A stretch of DNA of 33,430 nucleotides from Fusobacterium sp. (GTDB lineage: Bacteria; Fusobacteriota; Fusobacteriia; Fusobacteriales; Fusobacteriaceae): contig NZ_JAWDXO010000031.1 in NCBI RefSeq assembly GCF_032477075.1, forward strand, positions 1 through 33,430, written 5' to 3'. The notes beneath the pieces are model-generated. The model ran no database searches. It was not told where the DNA came from and saw only the letters and a program-made list of their open reading frames with translations. Below, piece after piece: positions 9,771-17,357 of this stretch. The translations under genes and the position numbers were made by a program. The stretch's first letter is position 1. Every line of letters starts with the position of its first letter.

Positions 9771-9812
9771 GATGATGAGTATGATTTTATAAATCACCTC
9801 ATCATTCTTTTT
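9771..9812 (+). terminator. Terminator of galU
   Basis: GATGATGAG (9771-9779) pairs with CTCATCATT (9798-9806) across an 18-nt loop, followed by CTTTTT. The next gene has its own strong ribosome site. Confidence 0.6.
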
Positions 9813-9828
9813 ATACATAGGGGGGAGT

Positions 9829-10698
9829 ATGGGAGCAAAATTAAGAAATATAAGTGCAATGCTGATATTTGGAACAATAGGAATATTTGTAAAAAATATA
9901 GAATTAGCTTCCAGTGAAATAGCTTTGTTAAGAGGAATAATAGGTGGTATTGTTCTCATTAGTGTCTCTATTTTGGTAAAGAATAAAATATCTTTTAAGG
10001 ATGTTAAATCTAATCTTCTTCTTCTTTTATTATCAGGGGGAGCAATAGGTTTAAATTGGATATTTTTATTTCAAGCATATAGATATACAACAATTTCCAA
10101 TGCTACTTTGAGTTATTACTTTGCTCCAGTTTTTGTAACATTACTTTCACCAGTTATATTAAAAGAAAAACTTACTTTAAAAAAAATGCTTTGTGTTGCC
10201 TGTGCAATGCTGGGAATGATATGTATAGTAGGGAATAGTAGTGGAGTAACAGAAGGAAGAAACGATTTTCTTGGAATAGCTTATGGACTTAGTGCAGCAG
10301 CTTTTTATGCCAGTGTCATCCTTATGAATAAATTTTTAAAAAATTTAAAAAGTCTTGAAACAACCTATATACAATTAATTTTAGCAGCAACAGTACTCAT
10401 GCCTTATGTATTTATAGTGGAAGGATTTAATGTTTTAAATATATCTGCTTCTTCAATACCATATATATTGATATTGGGAATAGTTCATACTGGATTTGCC
10501 TATCTGCTGTATTTTTCATCTTTGAAGGAATTGAAAGGTCAGACTATAGCAGTTATGAGTTATATAGATCCTATATCTGCTGTAATAATTTCAGCTATAT
10601 TTTTGAGAGAAAGAATGGGAGTATTGCAGATAGCAGGAGGAATTCTAATTTTAGGTTCTACTTTGATAAGTGAACTTACAAAAAGCAAAGAGAAATAA
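9829..10698 (+). CDS. EamA (DMT superfamily) transporter
   Basis: This 289-residue integral membrane protein has ten hydrophobic segments arranged as two tandem EamA repeats. Family marks are FGTIGIFVKN near the start, the ALLRGIIGG helix, and in the second half FAYLLYFSSLKEL followed by the GGILILGSTL terminal helix. Relatives export amino acids or other metabolites at the inner membrane; the substrate cannot be read here. The ribosome site GGGGGGAG precedes the ATG. Its stop codon is immediately followed by a short broken frame (10699-10737) and a very long hairpin. Confidence 0.87.
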   Translation: MGAKLRNISAMLIFGTIGIFVKNIELASSEIALLRGIIGGIVLISVSILVKNKISFKDVKSNLLLLLLSGGAIGLNWIFLFQAYRYTTISNATLSYYFAPVFVTLLSPVILKEKLTLKKMLCVACAMLGMICIVGNSSGVTEGRNDFLGIAYGLSAAAFYASVILMNKFLKNLKSLETTYIQLILAATVLMPYVFIVEGFNVLNISASSIPYILILGIVHTGFAYLLYFSSLKELKGQTIAVMSYIDPISAVIISAIFLRERMGVLQIAGGILILGSTLISELTKSKEK

Positions 10699-10737
10699 AT
10701 GAGAATTTTATTTATAGGAAATAGTCATATAAAGTGA
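10699..10737 (+). pseudogene. Possible 5' remnant of an SGNH-hydrolase-like gene
   Basis: Directly after the EamA stop (TAAATG) a frame reads MRILFIGNSHIK and then two stops. The first ten residues match the usual start of small SGNH/DUF4886-type proteins, where GNS replaces the GDS of block I. Nothing of the rest of such a gene is present; a 34-bp inverted repeat begins 25 bp later. It may be the stump of a deleted gene, or chance: twelve codons are too few to be sure. Confidence 0.3.
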
Positions 10738-10761
10738 TAGAGGAGTTAAAAAATAATAAAT

Positions 10762-10843
10762 AAAAAAGAAACCAAGTAAAAAGAAATATAAAATTTTCTA
10801 ATATGGAATAATTTTATATTTCTTTTTACTTGGTTTCTTTTTT
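10762..10843. terminator. Very long perfect hairpin, bidirectional terminator
   Basis: Bases 10762-10795 and 10810-10843 are perfect inverted repeats of 34 bp with a 14-nt loop. The arms start with A6 and end with T6, so either transcript would form a stem closed by a U run. It sits between the converging EamA and deformylase genes. Confidence 0.8.
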
Positions 10844-10879
10844 GCAATATAAATAACTTTATTTTTTAATCAATCTTTT

Positions 10880-11356
10880 TTATTTTATTACAAATGATTT
10901 ATTGTCTATTCCTCTCATTGTAGCAAGTATTCCATCAAGATGATCATATTCATGCTGCAGAAGTTCAGCAAGATCTCCTTCTAAAGACATTACCTGTTCT
11001 TTCCAATCTATATCTAAATATTTTATTCTGCATCTTTTATAACGTTTTACTTTAACCAACAAATTTGGAAAAGACATACAGTCATCTAATACTTCCATCA
11101 TTTCGTTATCTGGAAATTCAAGAGTGGGATTTATAAAAATTACAGGTTTATCAATGAACATATAAAGAAGTCTTTTTTTCACTCCTATCTGGGGTGCAGC
11201 AATAGCACGTCCAGCATGATATTTTTCTCTGAAATCCATCAGTGTATCATGAAGGTCTTGAATTACAGATTTGATATTTTCAATTTCATCTGGTTTCACA
11301 GGTTCACTTATCTGATATAATTCATCATTTCCAAGAAGCAGGATATCTCTCTTCAT
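10880..11356 (-). CDS. Peptide-deformylase-like protein with altered motifs
   Basis: This 158-residue protein has the peptide deformylase fold signature. Motif III is HEYDH (H135, H139) and the metal-binding Cys93 is present. Motif I reads GRAIAAPQ instead of GxGxAAPQ, and motif II reads DDCMS instead of EGCLS. All three metal ligands and the catalytic Glu of HExxH remain, so hydrolase activity is plausible. Canonical Def removes formyl groups from nascent proteins. Here the gene is last in the binding-protein/M20 operon, only 10 bp after the M20 stop, with its ribosome site (TAAGGAG) overlapping that stop. It may instead act on imported formylated peptides or other N-acyl compounds; that is inference. 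Confidence 0.8.
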   Translation of the reverse strand: MKRDILLLGNDELYQISEPVKPDEIENIKSVIQDLHDTLMDFREKYHAGRAIAAPQIGVKKRLLYMFIDKPVIFINPTLEFPDNEMMEVLDDCMSFPNLLVKVKRYKRCRIKYLDIDWKEQVMSLEGDLAELLQHEYDHLDGILATMRGIDNKSFVIK

Positions 11357-11366
11357 AATAATCTCC

Positions 11367-12536
11367 TTATTTATTATTAGACAAGTAGTTCAAAGCAAAT
11401 TGGGCATATAATGCAGTACCAACTTCAAGCATATCTTCATCTATGTCAAATTTTTCATGATGATGAGGGAAGTCAGTTCCTTTTTCTTTGCTTCCAGTTC
11501 CAAGTTTTACCATAACTCCAGGAACTATATTAGAGAAGAATGAGAAATCCTCTCCACCAGTAGAAGGAGGAACAGTAACGACATTTTCTTTTCCCACAAG
11601 GGAAGCAGCAGTTTCCCTCGCTAAAGCAGCACAATTATCATCATTGATAGTTGGACCTACTCCCTCTATAAATTCTATTTCAGCAGTAGCTCTGTAAGCT
11701 TCTGCAGTAGATTTAGCTATTCTTGTTATAGAAGTAAAGAAATTTTTTCTGACTTCTGGGCTGTAACATCTAGTAGTACCACTCAATACAGCAGTAGGAG
11801 CAATTACATTGAATCTTGTTCCAGATTTAATTTCTCCAACAGTAAGTACAGCAGGATCAAAAGGAGAGTATTCTCTGCTGATTACAGATTGAAGGTTCAT
11901 AACAATGGCAGAACCTACTACAACAGCATCTATACATTGTTCAGGTCTTGCTCCATGTCCCCCCTTACCTGTTACAGTTATTTTAAACATATCACCTGAT
12001 GCCATTCTTGCACCACTGTCAGCAGATATCTGCCCAGAAGGAACATCTGACGAAACATGGATACCCATAATAGCATCTACACCTTCCATAACTCCAGCAG
12101 CTATCATTTTTTTTGCTCCAAGTACAACTTCTTCTCCTGGCTGGAAGAAAAGTTTAACAGTACCATTTATTTCATCTTTCATTCTATTTAAAACTTTGGC
12201 AGCTCCAAGAAGCATAGCCCCATGAGAATCATGGCCACATGCATGCATCAATCCATGGACTTTAGAAGCATATTCTTTTCCAGTCTGCTCAATAACAGCA
12301 AGAGCATCAATATCTCCTCTCAATGCAACAGTTTTTCCAGAATTAGTACCATGTATTGTAGCAACTACTCCTGTATCAGCTACAATTTCACATTCTATTC
12401 CATCTTTTTCCAGTTCATTTTTTATTCTTTTAGAAGTTTCATATTCCTGAAGACTTGGTTCTGGATTCATATGGAATTCTCTTCTCATATTTATTACATA
12501 ATCTTTGTATTCTTTAGCTAATTCTTGTGATTTCAT
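11367..12536 (-). CDS. M20 family amidohydrolase/carboxypeptidase (cassette 1)
   Basis: This 389-residue cytoplasmic enzyme (no signal peptide) belongs to the M20D group, with hippurate, N-acyl-amino-acid and IAA-amino-acid hydrolases. Metal-site motifs are ALRGDIDAL, HACGHD (C100, H102), PGEE (E135-E136), GIHVS (H160), GGEDFSFF, and a terminal FPHHHEKFD. It should free an amino acid from an N-acyl amino acid or small peptide. It follows the binding-protein gene by 69 bp and precedes the deformylase-like gene by 10 bp. It is the most divergent of three paralogues here; compare 14550-15722 and 17348-18526. The spacer upstream contains an AGATCT-A-AGATCT repeat of unknown role. Confidence 0.9.
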   Translation of the reverse strand: MKSQELAKEYKDYVINMRREFHMNPEPSLQEYETSKRIKNELEKDGIECEIVADTGVVATIHGTNSGKTVALRGDIDALAVIEQTGKEYASKVHGLMHACGHDSHGAMLLGAAKVLNRMKDEINGTVKLFFQPGEEVVLGAKKMIAAGVMEGVDAIMGIHVSSDVPSGQISADSGARMASGDMFKITVTGKGGHGARPEQCIDAVVVGSAIVMNLQSVISREYSPFDPAVLTVGEIKSGTRFNVIAPTAVLSGTTRCYSPEVRKNFFTSITRIAKSTAEAYRATAEIEFIEGVGPTINDDNCAALARETAASLVGKENVVTVPPSTGGEDFSFFSNIVPGVMVKLGTGSKEKGTDFPHHHEKFDIDEDMLEVGTALYAQFALNYLSNNK

Positions 12537-12605
12537 TTTGTTTCCCCCTTATATATTCAGATCTTAGATCTATTTTAACTTATATTTTTATTTATTAATA
12601 CATAA

Positions 12606-14156
12606 TTATTTATTTTCTTTTATTATGTAAGTATTAGAGATATCTATATATCCAGTTTTTTTCATGATAAGACCTTTTACATTTTTATTCATTCCTAAGT
12701 TAAGTTTAGGAAATACTAAAGTATAATGAGGAAGATCTCTTTGAAGAATATCTTGTACCTGTCTGTATAAAAGATTTCTTTCATCTTCATTTACAGAATT
12801 TCTAGCTTTGTCTAAAAGCTCATCAGCTTCCTTAGATACATAGTTACTTCTGTTAGCTGAACCATTTCTTTGTGAAGAGTGAAACATTGGGTATAAAGCA
12901 GCATCAGCATCTCCAGAAGACACATTCCAAGAGAAAAGGTAAAGCTGTTTGTTGTGATCTAATGTTTTTGAAAGGTAAGTTCCCCATTCAAATACTTCTA
13001 TTTCAACATTTATTCCAACAGCCTTTAATTGATCTTGAATGATAACACACATATCAACTCTTGTAGATTCATCATTTACCCATAGCTTTATATTGAACCC
13101 ATCTGGGTATCCCGCTTCTTTTAGAAGTTCTTTGGCTTTTTCTATATTCACTTCATAAATATTTGAATCAGGATTGTATCCAGCAACAACAGTAGGAAGT
13201 GTTGAATTAGCTGGAACAGCAGCTCCTCTGAATACAGCATCAGCAAGGACTCTGTTATTTACAGCATATGCGATAGCTTGTCTTACTCTTATATCAGCAA
13301 ACAGTGGGTTTGTCTGATCAAATGCAAGGTATAAGCTTGAAGGTGCTTCTACTTCTACTAATTCAAGCTTTTTATGATTCATAACAGCTTCTCTGTCCAT
13401 GATGCCAATATCAAAAGCTACATCTATTTCACCAGTTTCAAGAGATATCATTCTGTTGCTTACTTCAGGAATATTTCTAAAAATTATATTTTTTATTTTT
13501 GATTCACCCTTCCAGTTTTCAGGAAATGATTCAAGAACTATTCTATCTCCAGTTATCCATTCTTTAAATTTATGCTGTCCAGTTCCAACTGGATTTTTAA
13601 AAACATCTTCTCCAGCCTCTACAGCAGCTCTTTTATTAATAATAGAACCATTTGTAGTAGCTAAATGTTTTAATAAAGGGCCAAAAGGTTCCTTTGTAGT
13701 AATCTTTATAGTATTTTCATCAAGAATAGAAACTTCTTTTATGGGGTTAAAAAGATATGAAGCTTGTGGAGAAGCTATTGCTCTGTCTAGAGAATATTTT
13801 ACATCTTCAGAAGTAAGGATATCTCCATTATGAAATTTTACTCCTTTTCTCAAATGAAATATCATACTATAATCATCAATTCTTTCCCAATTTTCAGCAA
13901 GTCCAGGCTGAATACTAAGGTTTTCATCCATAATAGTAAGAGTATCAAACATCATCTGCATAACTTTATTTGAAACAGTATCAATGCTTTTTTGCGGGTC
14001 AAGAGTTTTAGCATCTGATTTTTGAGCTATAACAAGAGTTTCTTTTAAAGCAGTATCATCAGCAGCTTTCTTTTCAGAAGTCACAGTTTTTCCAAATCCA
14101 ACTAATACCAGTATCGTAAGTATTAATCCTAAAGTTTTTAAAATTTTCTTGTTCAT
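12606..14156 (-). CDS. ABC transporter substrate-binding protein, family 5 (cassette 1)
   Basis: This 516-residue periplasmic protein is of the DppA/OppA type (SBP_bac_5). It has an N-terminal signal sequence, the family motif KTLDPQKSIDT near residue 55, WERIDDYSMIFHLRKGVKFHNGD, and the late QVQDILQRDLPHYTL block. It would present peptides or similar ligands to an inner-membrane ABC permease, but no permease or ATPase gene is in the window. The signal sequence reads LVLVGFGK where a lipoprotein would read LVGCGK, so it is probably soluble rather than lipid-anchored. A leader with an aromatic peptide and terminator precedes it. The ribosome site is AAGGGGGAA. Confidence 0.9.
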   Translation of the reverse strand: MNKKILKTLGLILTILVLVGFGKTVTSEKKAADDTALKETLVIAQKSDAKTLDPQKSIDTVSNKVMQMMFDTLTIMDENLSIQPGLAENWERIDDYSMIFHLRKGVKFHNGDILTSEDVKYSLDRAIASPQASYLFNPIKEVSILDENTIKITTKEPFGPLLKHLATTNGSIINKRAAVEAGEDVFKNPVGTGQHKFKEWITGDRIVLESFPENWKGESKIKNIIFRNIPEVSNRMISLETGEIDVAFDIGIMDREAVMNHKKLELVEVEAPSSLYLAFDQTNPLFADIRVRQAIAYAVNNRVLADAVFRGAAVPANSTLPTVVAGYNPDSNIYEVNIEKAKELLKEAGYPDGFNIKLWVNDESTRVDMCVIIQDQLKAVGINVEIEVFEWGTYLSKTLDHNKQLYLFSWNVSSGDADAALYPMFHSSQRNGSANRSNYVSKEADELLDKARNSVNEDERNLLYRQVQDILQRDLPHYTLVFPKLNLGMNKNVKGLIMKKTGYIDISNTYIIKENK

Positions 14157-14198
14157 TTTTTTCCCCCTTAAATTTTGTAATAAACTTAAAATTTGTAT

Positions 14199-14226
14199 AA
14201 AAAAAAGCAGCCCAGTCAGGCTGCTC
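14199..14226 (-). terminator. Attenuator terminator in the leader of cassette 1
   Basis: Read on the minus strand, AGCAGCC pairs with GGCTGCT (14219-14225 with 14206-14212) around a 6-nt loop, followed directly by T8. It lies between the aromatic leader ORF and the binding-protein ATG, about 45 bp before that ATG. It is nearly identical to the hairpin at 20293-20320, including the TATACAAATT that follows the U run. Confidence 0.8.
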
Positions 14227-14290
14227 TAAATATACTTTCATTTATCCTAAAATAATCATTTACCCAATCATAACTAATAAGGTTTTCCTA

Positions 14291-14458
14291 TTAATTATGA
14301 CTGATATCAATAGGAACACAAAAGTTATTAAAACTATGGAAACTAAACCTAACATCAGAGATAATTGTATATATATTTCTTTTAAAGTAAAAGTAAAAAA
14401 AGTAGTAAAAGTAATAAAAATATACAAATGCTCTAAATTCTAAGTTAGTTCTTAACAT
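14291..14458 (-). CDS. Aromatic leader peptide ORF, probable attenuation control
   Basis: This 55-residue ORF starts at ATG 14458. A strong ribosome site (AAAGGAGG) lies about 10 bases upstream, and a consensus promoter lies further upstream. Codons 13-25 encode YFYYFYYFFYFYF, thirteen Phe or Tyr codons in a row, after AFV. In all 20 of 55 residues are Phe or Tyr. About 65 bases after its stop lies a hairpin with a U8 tail, then the peptide-binding-protein gene. This matches the logic of the pheA and trp leaders: ribosomes stalled for lack of charged tRNA-Phe or tRNA-Tyr would prevent the terminator from forming. The long distance from the stall site to the terminator is unusual. A longer frame from a TTG at 14479 would bury the ribosome site. 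Confidence 0.7.
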   Translation of the reverse strand: MLRTNLEFRAFVYFYYFYYFFYFYFKRNIYTIISDVRFSFHSFNNFCVPIDISHN

Positions 14459-14500
14459 ACCCTGTGTCCTCCTTTTCAAAATGATTACTTCTTGTAGAGG

Positions 14501-14529
14501 ATTGTAATACTAAAAAAACGAAAAGTCAA
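14501..14529 (-). promoter_or_regulatory. Promoter of cassette 1 leader
   Basis: On the minus strand TTGACT (14524-14529), 17-bp spacer, TACAAT (14501-14506). It lies just after the stop of the cassette 2 M20 gene, with no terminator between, so read-through from the upstream operon would also meet the attenuator. Confidence 0.8.
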
Positions 14530-14549
14530 GAAAAATTTTAAAATATTTT

Positions 14550-15722
14550 TTAACCTTTATTTTTTTCTAAGAAATCAAGAGCATATTGAGCATAAAATGC
14601 TACTCCATCTACAAATACATCTTCATCCACATCAAATTTTCCATGATGGTGTGGATATATAATACCTTTTTCTTCATTTCTGGCACCTAAGTTACACATA
14701 ACTCCTGGAACAATAGAAGAAAATTCAGAAAAATCTTCTCCACCAGTAGCAGGAGGAGTTTCTACTACATTTTCTTGTCCAACTATTTTTCCAGCAGATT
14801 CACGAGCTATAGAAGTACAGATATCATCATTGATAGTTATTTTTACCAGATTGGAATATTCCATTTCAGCAGTTGCTCTATATGCTTCAGCTGTAGCTTT
14901 AGCTATTCTTTCAATAGCAGCTGGAACTTTTTCTTTAAATTCAGGATTGTAATATCTTACAGTTCCTTCAATAACAGCCCTAGGAGCTATTACGTTGAAT
15001 CTAGTTCCAGAATGGATGGAACCTATTGTTACAACTAGAGGATCAAAAGGACTGAATTCTCTGCTTACAAGGGATTGAATATTCATAACAACAGCAGAAC
15101 CAACAACAACAGCATCTATTGTTTTTTCAGGTTCAGCACCATGACCTCCCTTTCCTGTAACAGTTATTTTAAAATAATCAGCAGAAGCTGTTTTAGCACC
15201 AGGATCAGCATTTATAGTTCCAGCAGGAAGTCCGCTGGAAATATGCATTCCCATAACACTATCTACCCCTTCAAGAGCTCCTTCAGCTACCATAGCAGCA
15301 GCTCCCTTACCAACTTCTTCACCAGGCTGGAAGAAAAATTTAACAGTTCCATTTATCTGATCTTTCATTTCATTGAGAACCATAGCAGAACCAAGAAGCA
15401 TGGCTCCATGTGTATCGTGACCGCAGGCATGCATAAGCCCATGTATTTTTGAAGCATATTCCTTTCCACTTTCTTCTATTACAGCAAGAGCGTCAATATC
15501 CCCTCTTAGAGCTACAGTTTTGCCAGGATGGCTGCCTTTGATGGTTGCGATAACCCCAGTACCAGCAATACTCTTATTTTCAATACCAGCTTTATCAAGT
15601 TCCTCTCTTATTCTTCTGGAAGTATTATATTCCTCCATACTTGCTTCAGGATTCATATGAAATTCCCTTCTCATAGTTATTACATAGTCTTTATATTTTT
15701 CTGCCAATTTTTTAGTTTGCAT
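14550..15722 (-). CDS. M20 family amidohydrolase/carboxypeptidase (cassette 2)
   Basis: This 390-residue cytoplasmic enzyme is very similar to the M20 proteins of cassettes 1 and 3. It keeps the metal-site motifs ALRGDIDAL, HACGHDTHGAM, PGEEVGKGA, GMHISS, GGEDFSEFSS and YPHHHGKFDVDED. It should hydrolyse an amide bond of N-acyl amino acids or small peptides. The ribosome site is GGGAGGAAAA. It follows its binding-protein gene by 25 bp. The PGEEVGKGAAAMVAEGALEG stretch is shared with cassette 3 and differs in cassette 1, so cassettes 2 and 3 appear to be the more recent duplicates. Confidence 0.9.
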   Translation of the reverse strand: MQTKKLAEKYKDYVITMRREFHMNPEASMEEYNTSRRIREELDKAGIENKSIAGTGVIATIKGSHPGKTVALRGDIDALAVIEESGKEYASKIHGLMHACGHDTHGAMLLGSAMVLNEMKDQINGTVKFFFQPGEEVGKGAAAMVAEGALEGVDSVMGMHISSGLPAGTINADPGAKTASADYFKITVTGKGGHGAEPEKTIDAVVVGSAVVMNIQSLVSREFSPFDPLVVTIGSIHSGTRFNVIAPRAVIEGTVRYYNPEFKEKVPAAIERIAKATAEAYRATAEMEYSNLVKITINDDICTSIARESAGKIVGQENVVETPPATGGEDFSEFSSIVPGVMCNLGARNEEKGIIYPHHHGKFDVDEDVFVDGVAFYAQYALDFLEKNKG

Positions 15723-15747
15723 TTTTCCTCCCAGCCAGTTTTATTTT

Positions 15748-17310
15748 TTATTTTTCAACATATGCCTTAGTTAAATCAACATATCCATTTTTCTTGAAAA
15801 TCATATTTTTTACTTTAGTACTTTTTGCAAGATTAAGTTTAGGATAAACTAAAGTATAATGAGGAAGTTCCTCTTGAAGAATGTCCTGTACTTTTTTATA
15901 GATTTCAGTTCTTTCATCTTGGTCTACTGAAGTTCTTGCTTTATCTAAAAGAGTATCAATTTCTTTGTTGGAATAGAAACTTCTGTTACCAGATGCTCCA
16001 TGCTGAGTAGAATGAAACAGAGGATAAAGAGAAGCATCTCCATCACCAGATGAATTCCATGAAAGAAAATAAAGTTCTTTATCAGGCAGAGCTGTTTTAG
16101 AAACATAAGCTCCAAATTCAAAAACTTTAATTTCAACATTAATACCAACAGCTTTTAACTGGTCTTGAATAATTACACACATATCAACTCTAGGCCCATC
16201 ATCCATTACCCATAATTGAAGATCAATTCCATTAGGATATCCAGCCTCTTTTAAAAGCTCTTTGGCTTTTTCAATATTCTGATCATATTTTTTTACATTT
16301 GGGTTATAAGAAGGAGATGCTTTAGCCATAACTGAGTCAGCAGCAACAGCTGAACCTCTGAAGATTGCATCTACAAAAACATTATTATCAATAGCATAAG
16401 CAATTGCCTGTCTTAGTTTTTTGTTTTGGAACTTAGGTACAGTCTGGTCAAATCCAAGATAAAGAATAGAAGGAGACTCTACTTCAAGTAATTCCAGATT
16501 CTTGTGATTTTTAACAGCTTCTTTATCCATAAGTCCAATATCAAAAGAGATATCAGCTTCTCCAGTTTCCAAGTAAATCATTCTGTTGCTTACTTCAGGA
16601 ACAGTTTTAAAAGTGATTTCTTTGATTTCAGGAGCACCATGATATGAATCATTAAACGCTTCAAAAACAATTTTGTTTCCAGGAAGCCATTCTTTGAATT
16701 TGTATTGTCCAGTTCCTACAGGATTTTTAACATAATCTTCTCCAGCAGCTTCTACAACTTTCTTGTTAACAATTCCACCTTGAATAGCAGCAAGATTTTG
16801 TAAAAGAGCTCCAAAAGGAGTTTTTGTAGTAACTTTTACAGTATAGTCATCCATAACAGTAACTTCAGAAATAGGATTATAAAGATACATAGTTTGTGGA
16901 GAAGCAACAGCTCTTTCCAATGTAAATTTAACATCTTCAGCTTTCAGTTCATCACCATTATGAAACTTAACACCTTTTCTTAAATAAAAGACAATACTAT
17001 ATTCATCAATTCTTTCCCATTTTTCAGCAAGGGCAGGTACTACATTAAGGTTTTCATCTAATTCTAAAAGAGAATCATACATAAGATTGATAGATTTGTT
17101 AGACATAGTATCAATACTCTTTTGAGGATCAAGAGTTTTAGGATCAGACTTCATTGCTACAACAAGAGTATCTTTCAACTGAACATTGGCAGTAGCAGCA
17201 GGTGCTGCTTTTTCTCCTTTTGATGAAGCAGAAATTTTCATGGCACTAAATAGTCCAACACAAACCAGTAATACACCCATTCCAAATTTTTTAAGCATTT
17301 TATAATTCAT
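15748..17310 (-). CDS. ABC transporter substrate-binding protein, family 5 (cassette 2)
   Basis: This 520-residue periplasmic binding protein of the DppA/OppA family has a signal peptide likely cut after an Ala-Ser motif (KISASS) near residue 30. It contains PKTLDPQKSIDTMSNK, EKWERIDEYSIVFYLRKG and the terminal QVQ/KVQDILQEELPHYTL block. It follows the cassette 3 M20 gene by only 37 bp and has no leader or promoter of its own, so it is the third gene of the operon started at 20630. Sequence drift from the other two copies suggests a different ligand range. No permease genes are nearby. Confidence 0.9.
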   Translation of the reverse strand: MNYKMLKKFGMGVLLVCVGLFSAMKISASSKGEKAAPAATANVQLKDTLVVAMKSDPKTLDPQKSIDTMSNKSINLMYDSLLELDENLNVVPALAEKWERIDEYSIVFYLRKGVKFHNGDELKAEDVKFTLERAVASPQTMYLYNPISEVTVMDDYTVKVTTKTPFGALLQNLAAIQGGIVNKKVVEAAGEDYVKNPVGTGQYKFKEWLPGNKIVFEAFNDSYHGAPEIKEITFKTVPEVSNRMIYLETGEADISFDIGLMDKEAVKNHKNLELLEVESPSILYLGFDQTVPKFQNKKLRQAIAYAIDNNVFVDAIFRGSAVAADSVMAKASPSYNPNVKKYDQNIEKAKELLKEAGYPNGIDLQLWVMDDGPRVDMCVIIQDQLKAVGINVEIKVFEFGAYVSKTALPDKELYFLSWNSSGDGDASLYPLFHSTQHGASGNRSFYSNKEIDTLLDKARTSVDQDERTEIYKKVQDILQEELPHYTLVYPKLNLAKSTKVKNMIFKKNGYVDLTKAYVEK

Positions 17311-17342
17311 TTTTAATCACATCTCCTTAGTTATATCCCAGG

Positions 17343-17357
17343 GACCCTTAGAGGGTC
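17343..17357 (-). other. Small hairpin at the M20/binding-protein junction
   Basis: GACCCT and AGGGTC form a perfect 6-bp, 3-nt-loop hairpin that includes the stop codon of the cassette 3 M20 gene. There is no U run, so it is not a normal terminator; it could stabilise or mark a processing point in the polycistronic mRNA. Confidence 0.35.

Noticed and set aside
14199..14500. T-box riboswitch as explanation of the binding-protein leaders
   Set aside because: No T-box sequence (TGGNACCGCG) or specifier stem is present in either leader; a peptide-based attenuator fits better.
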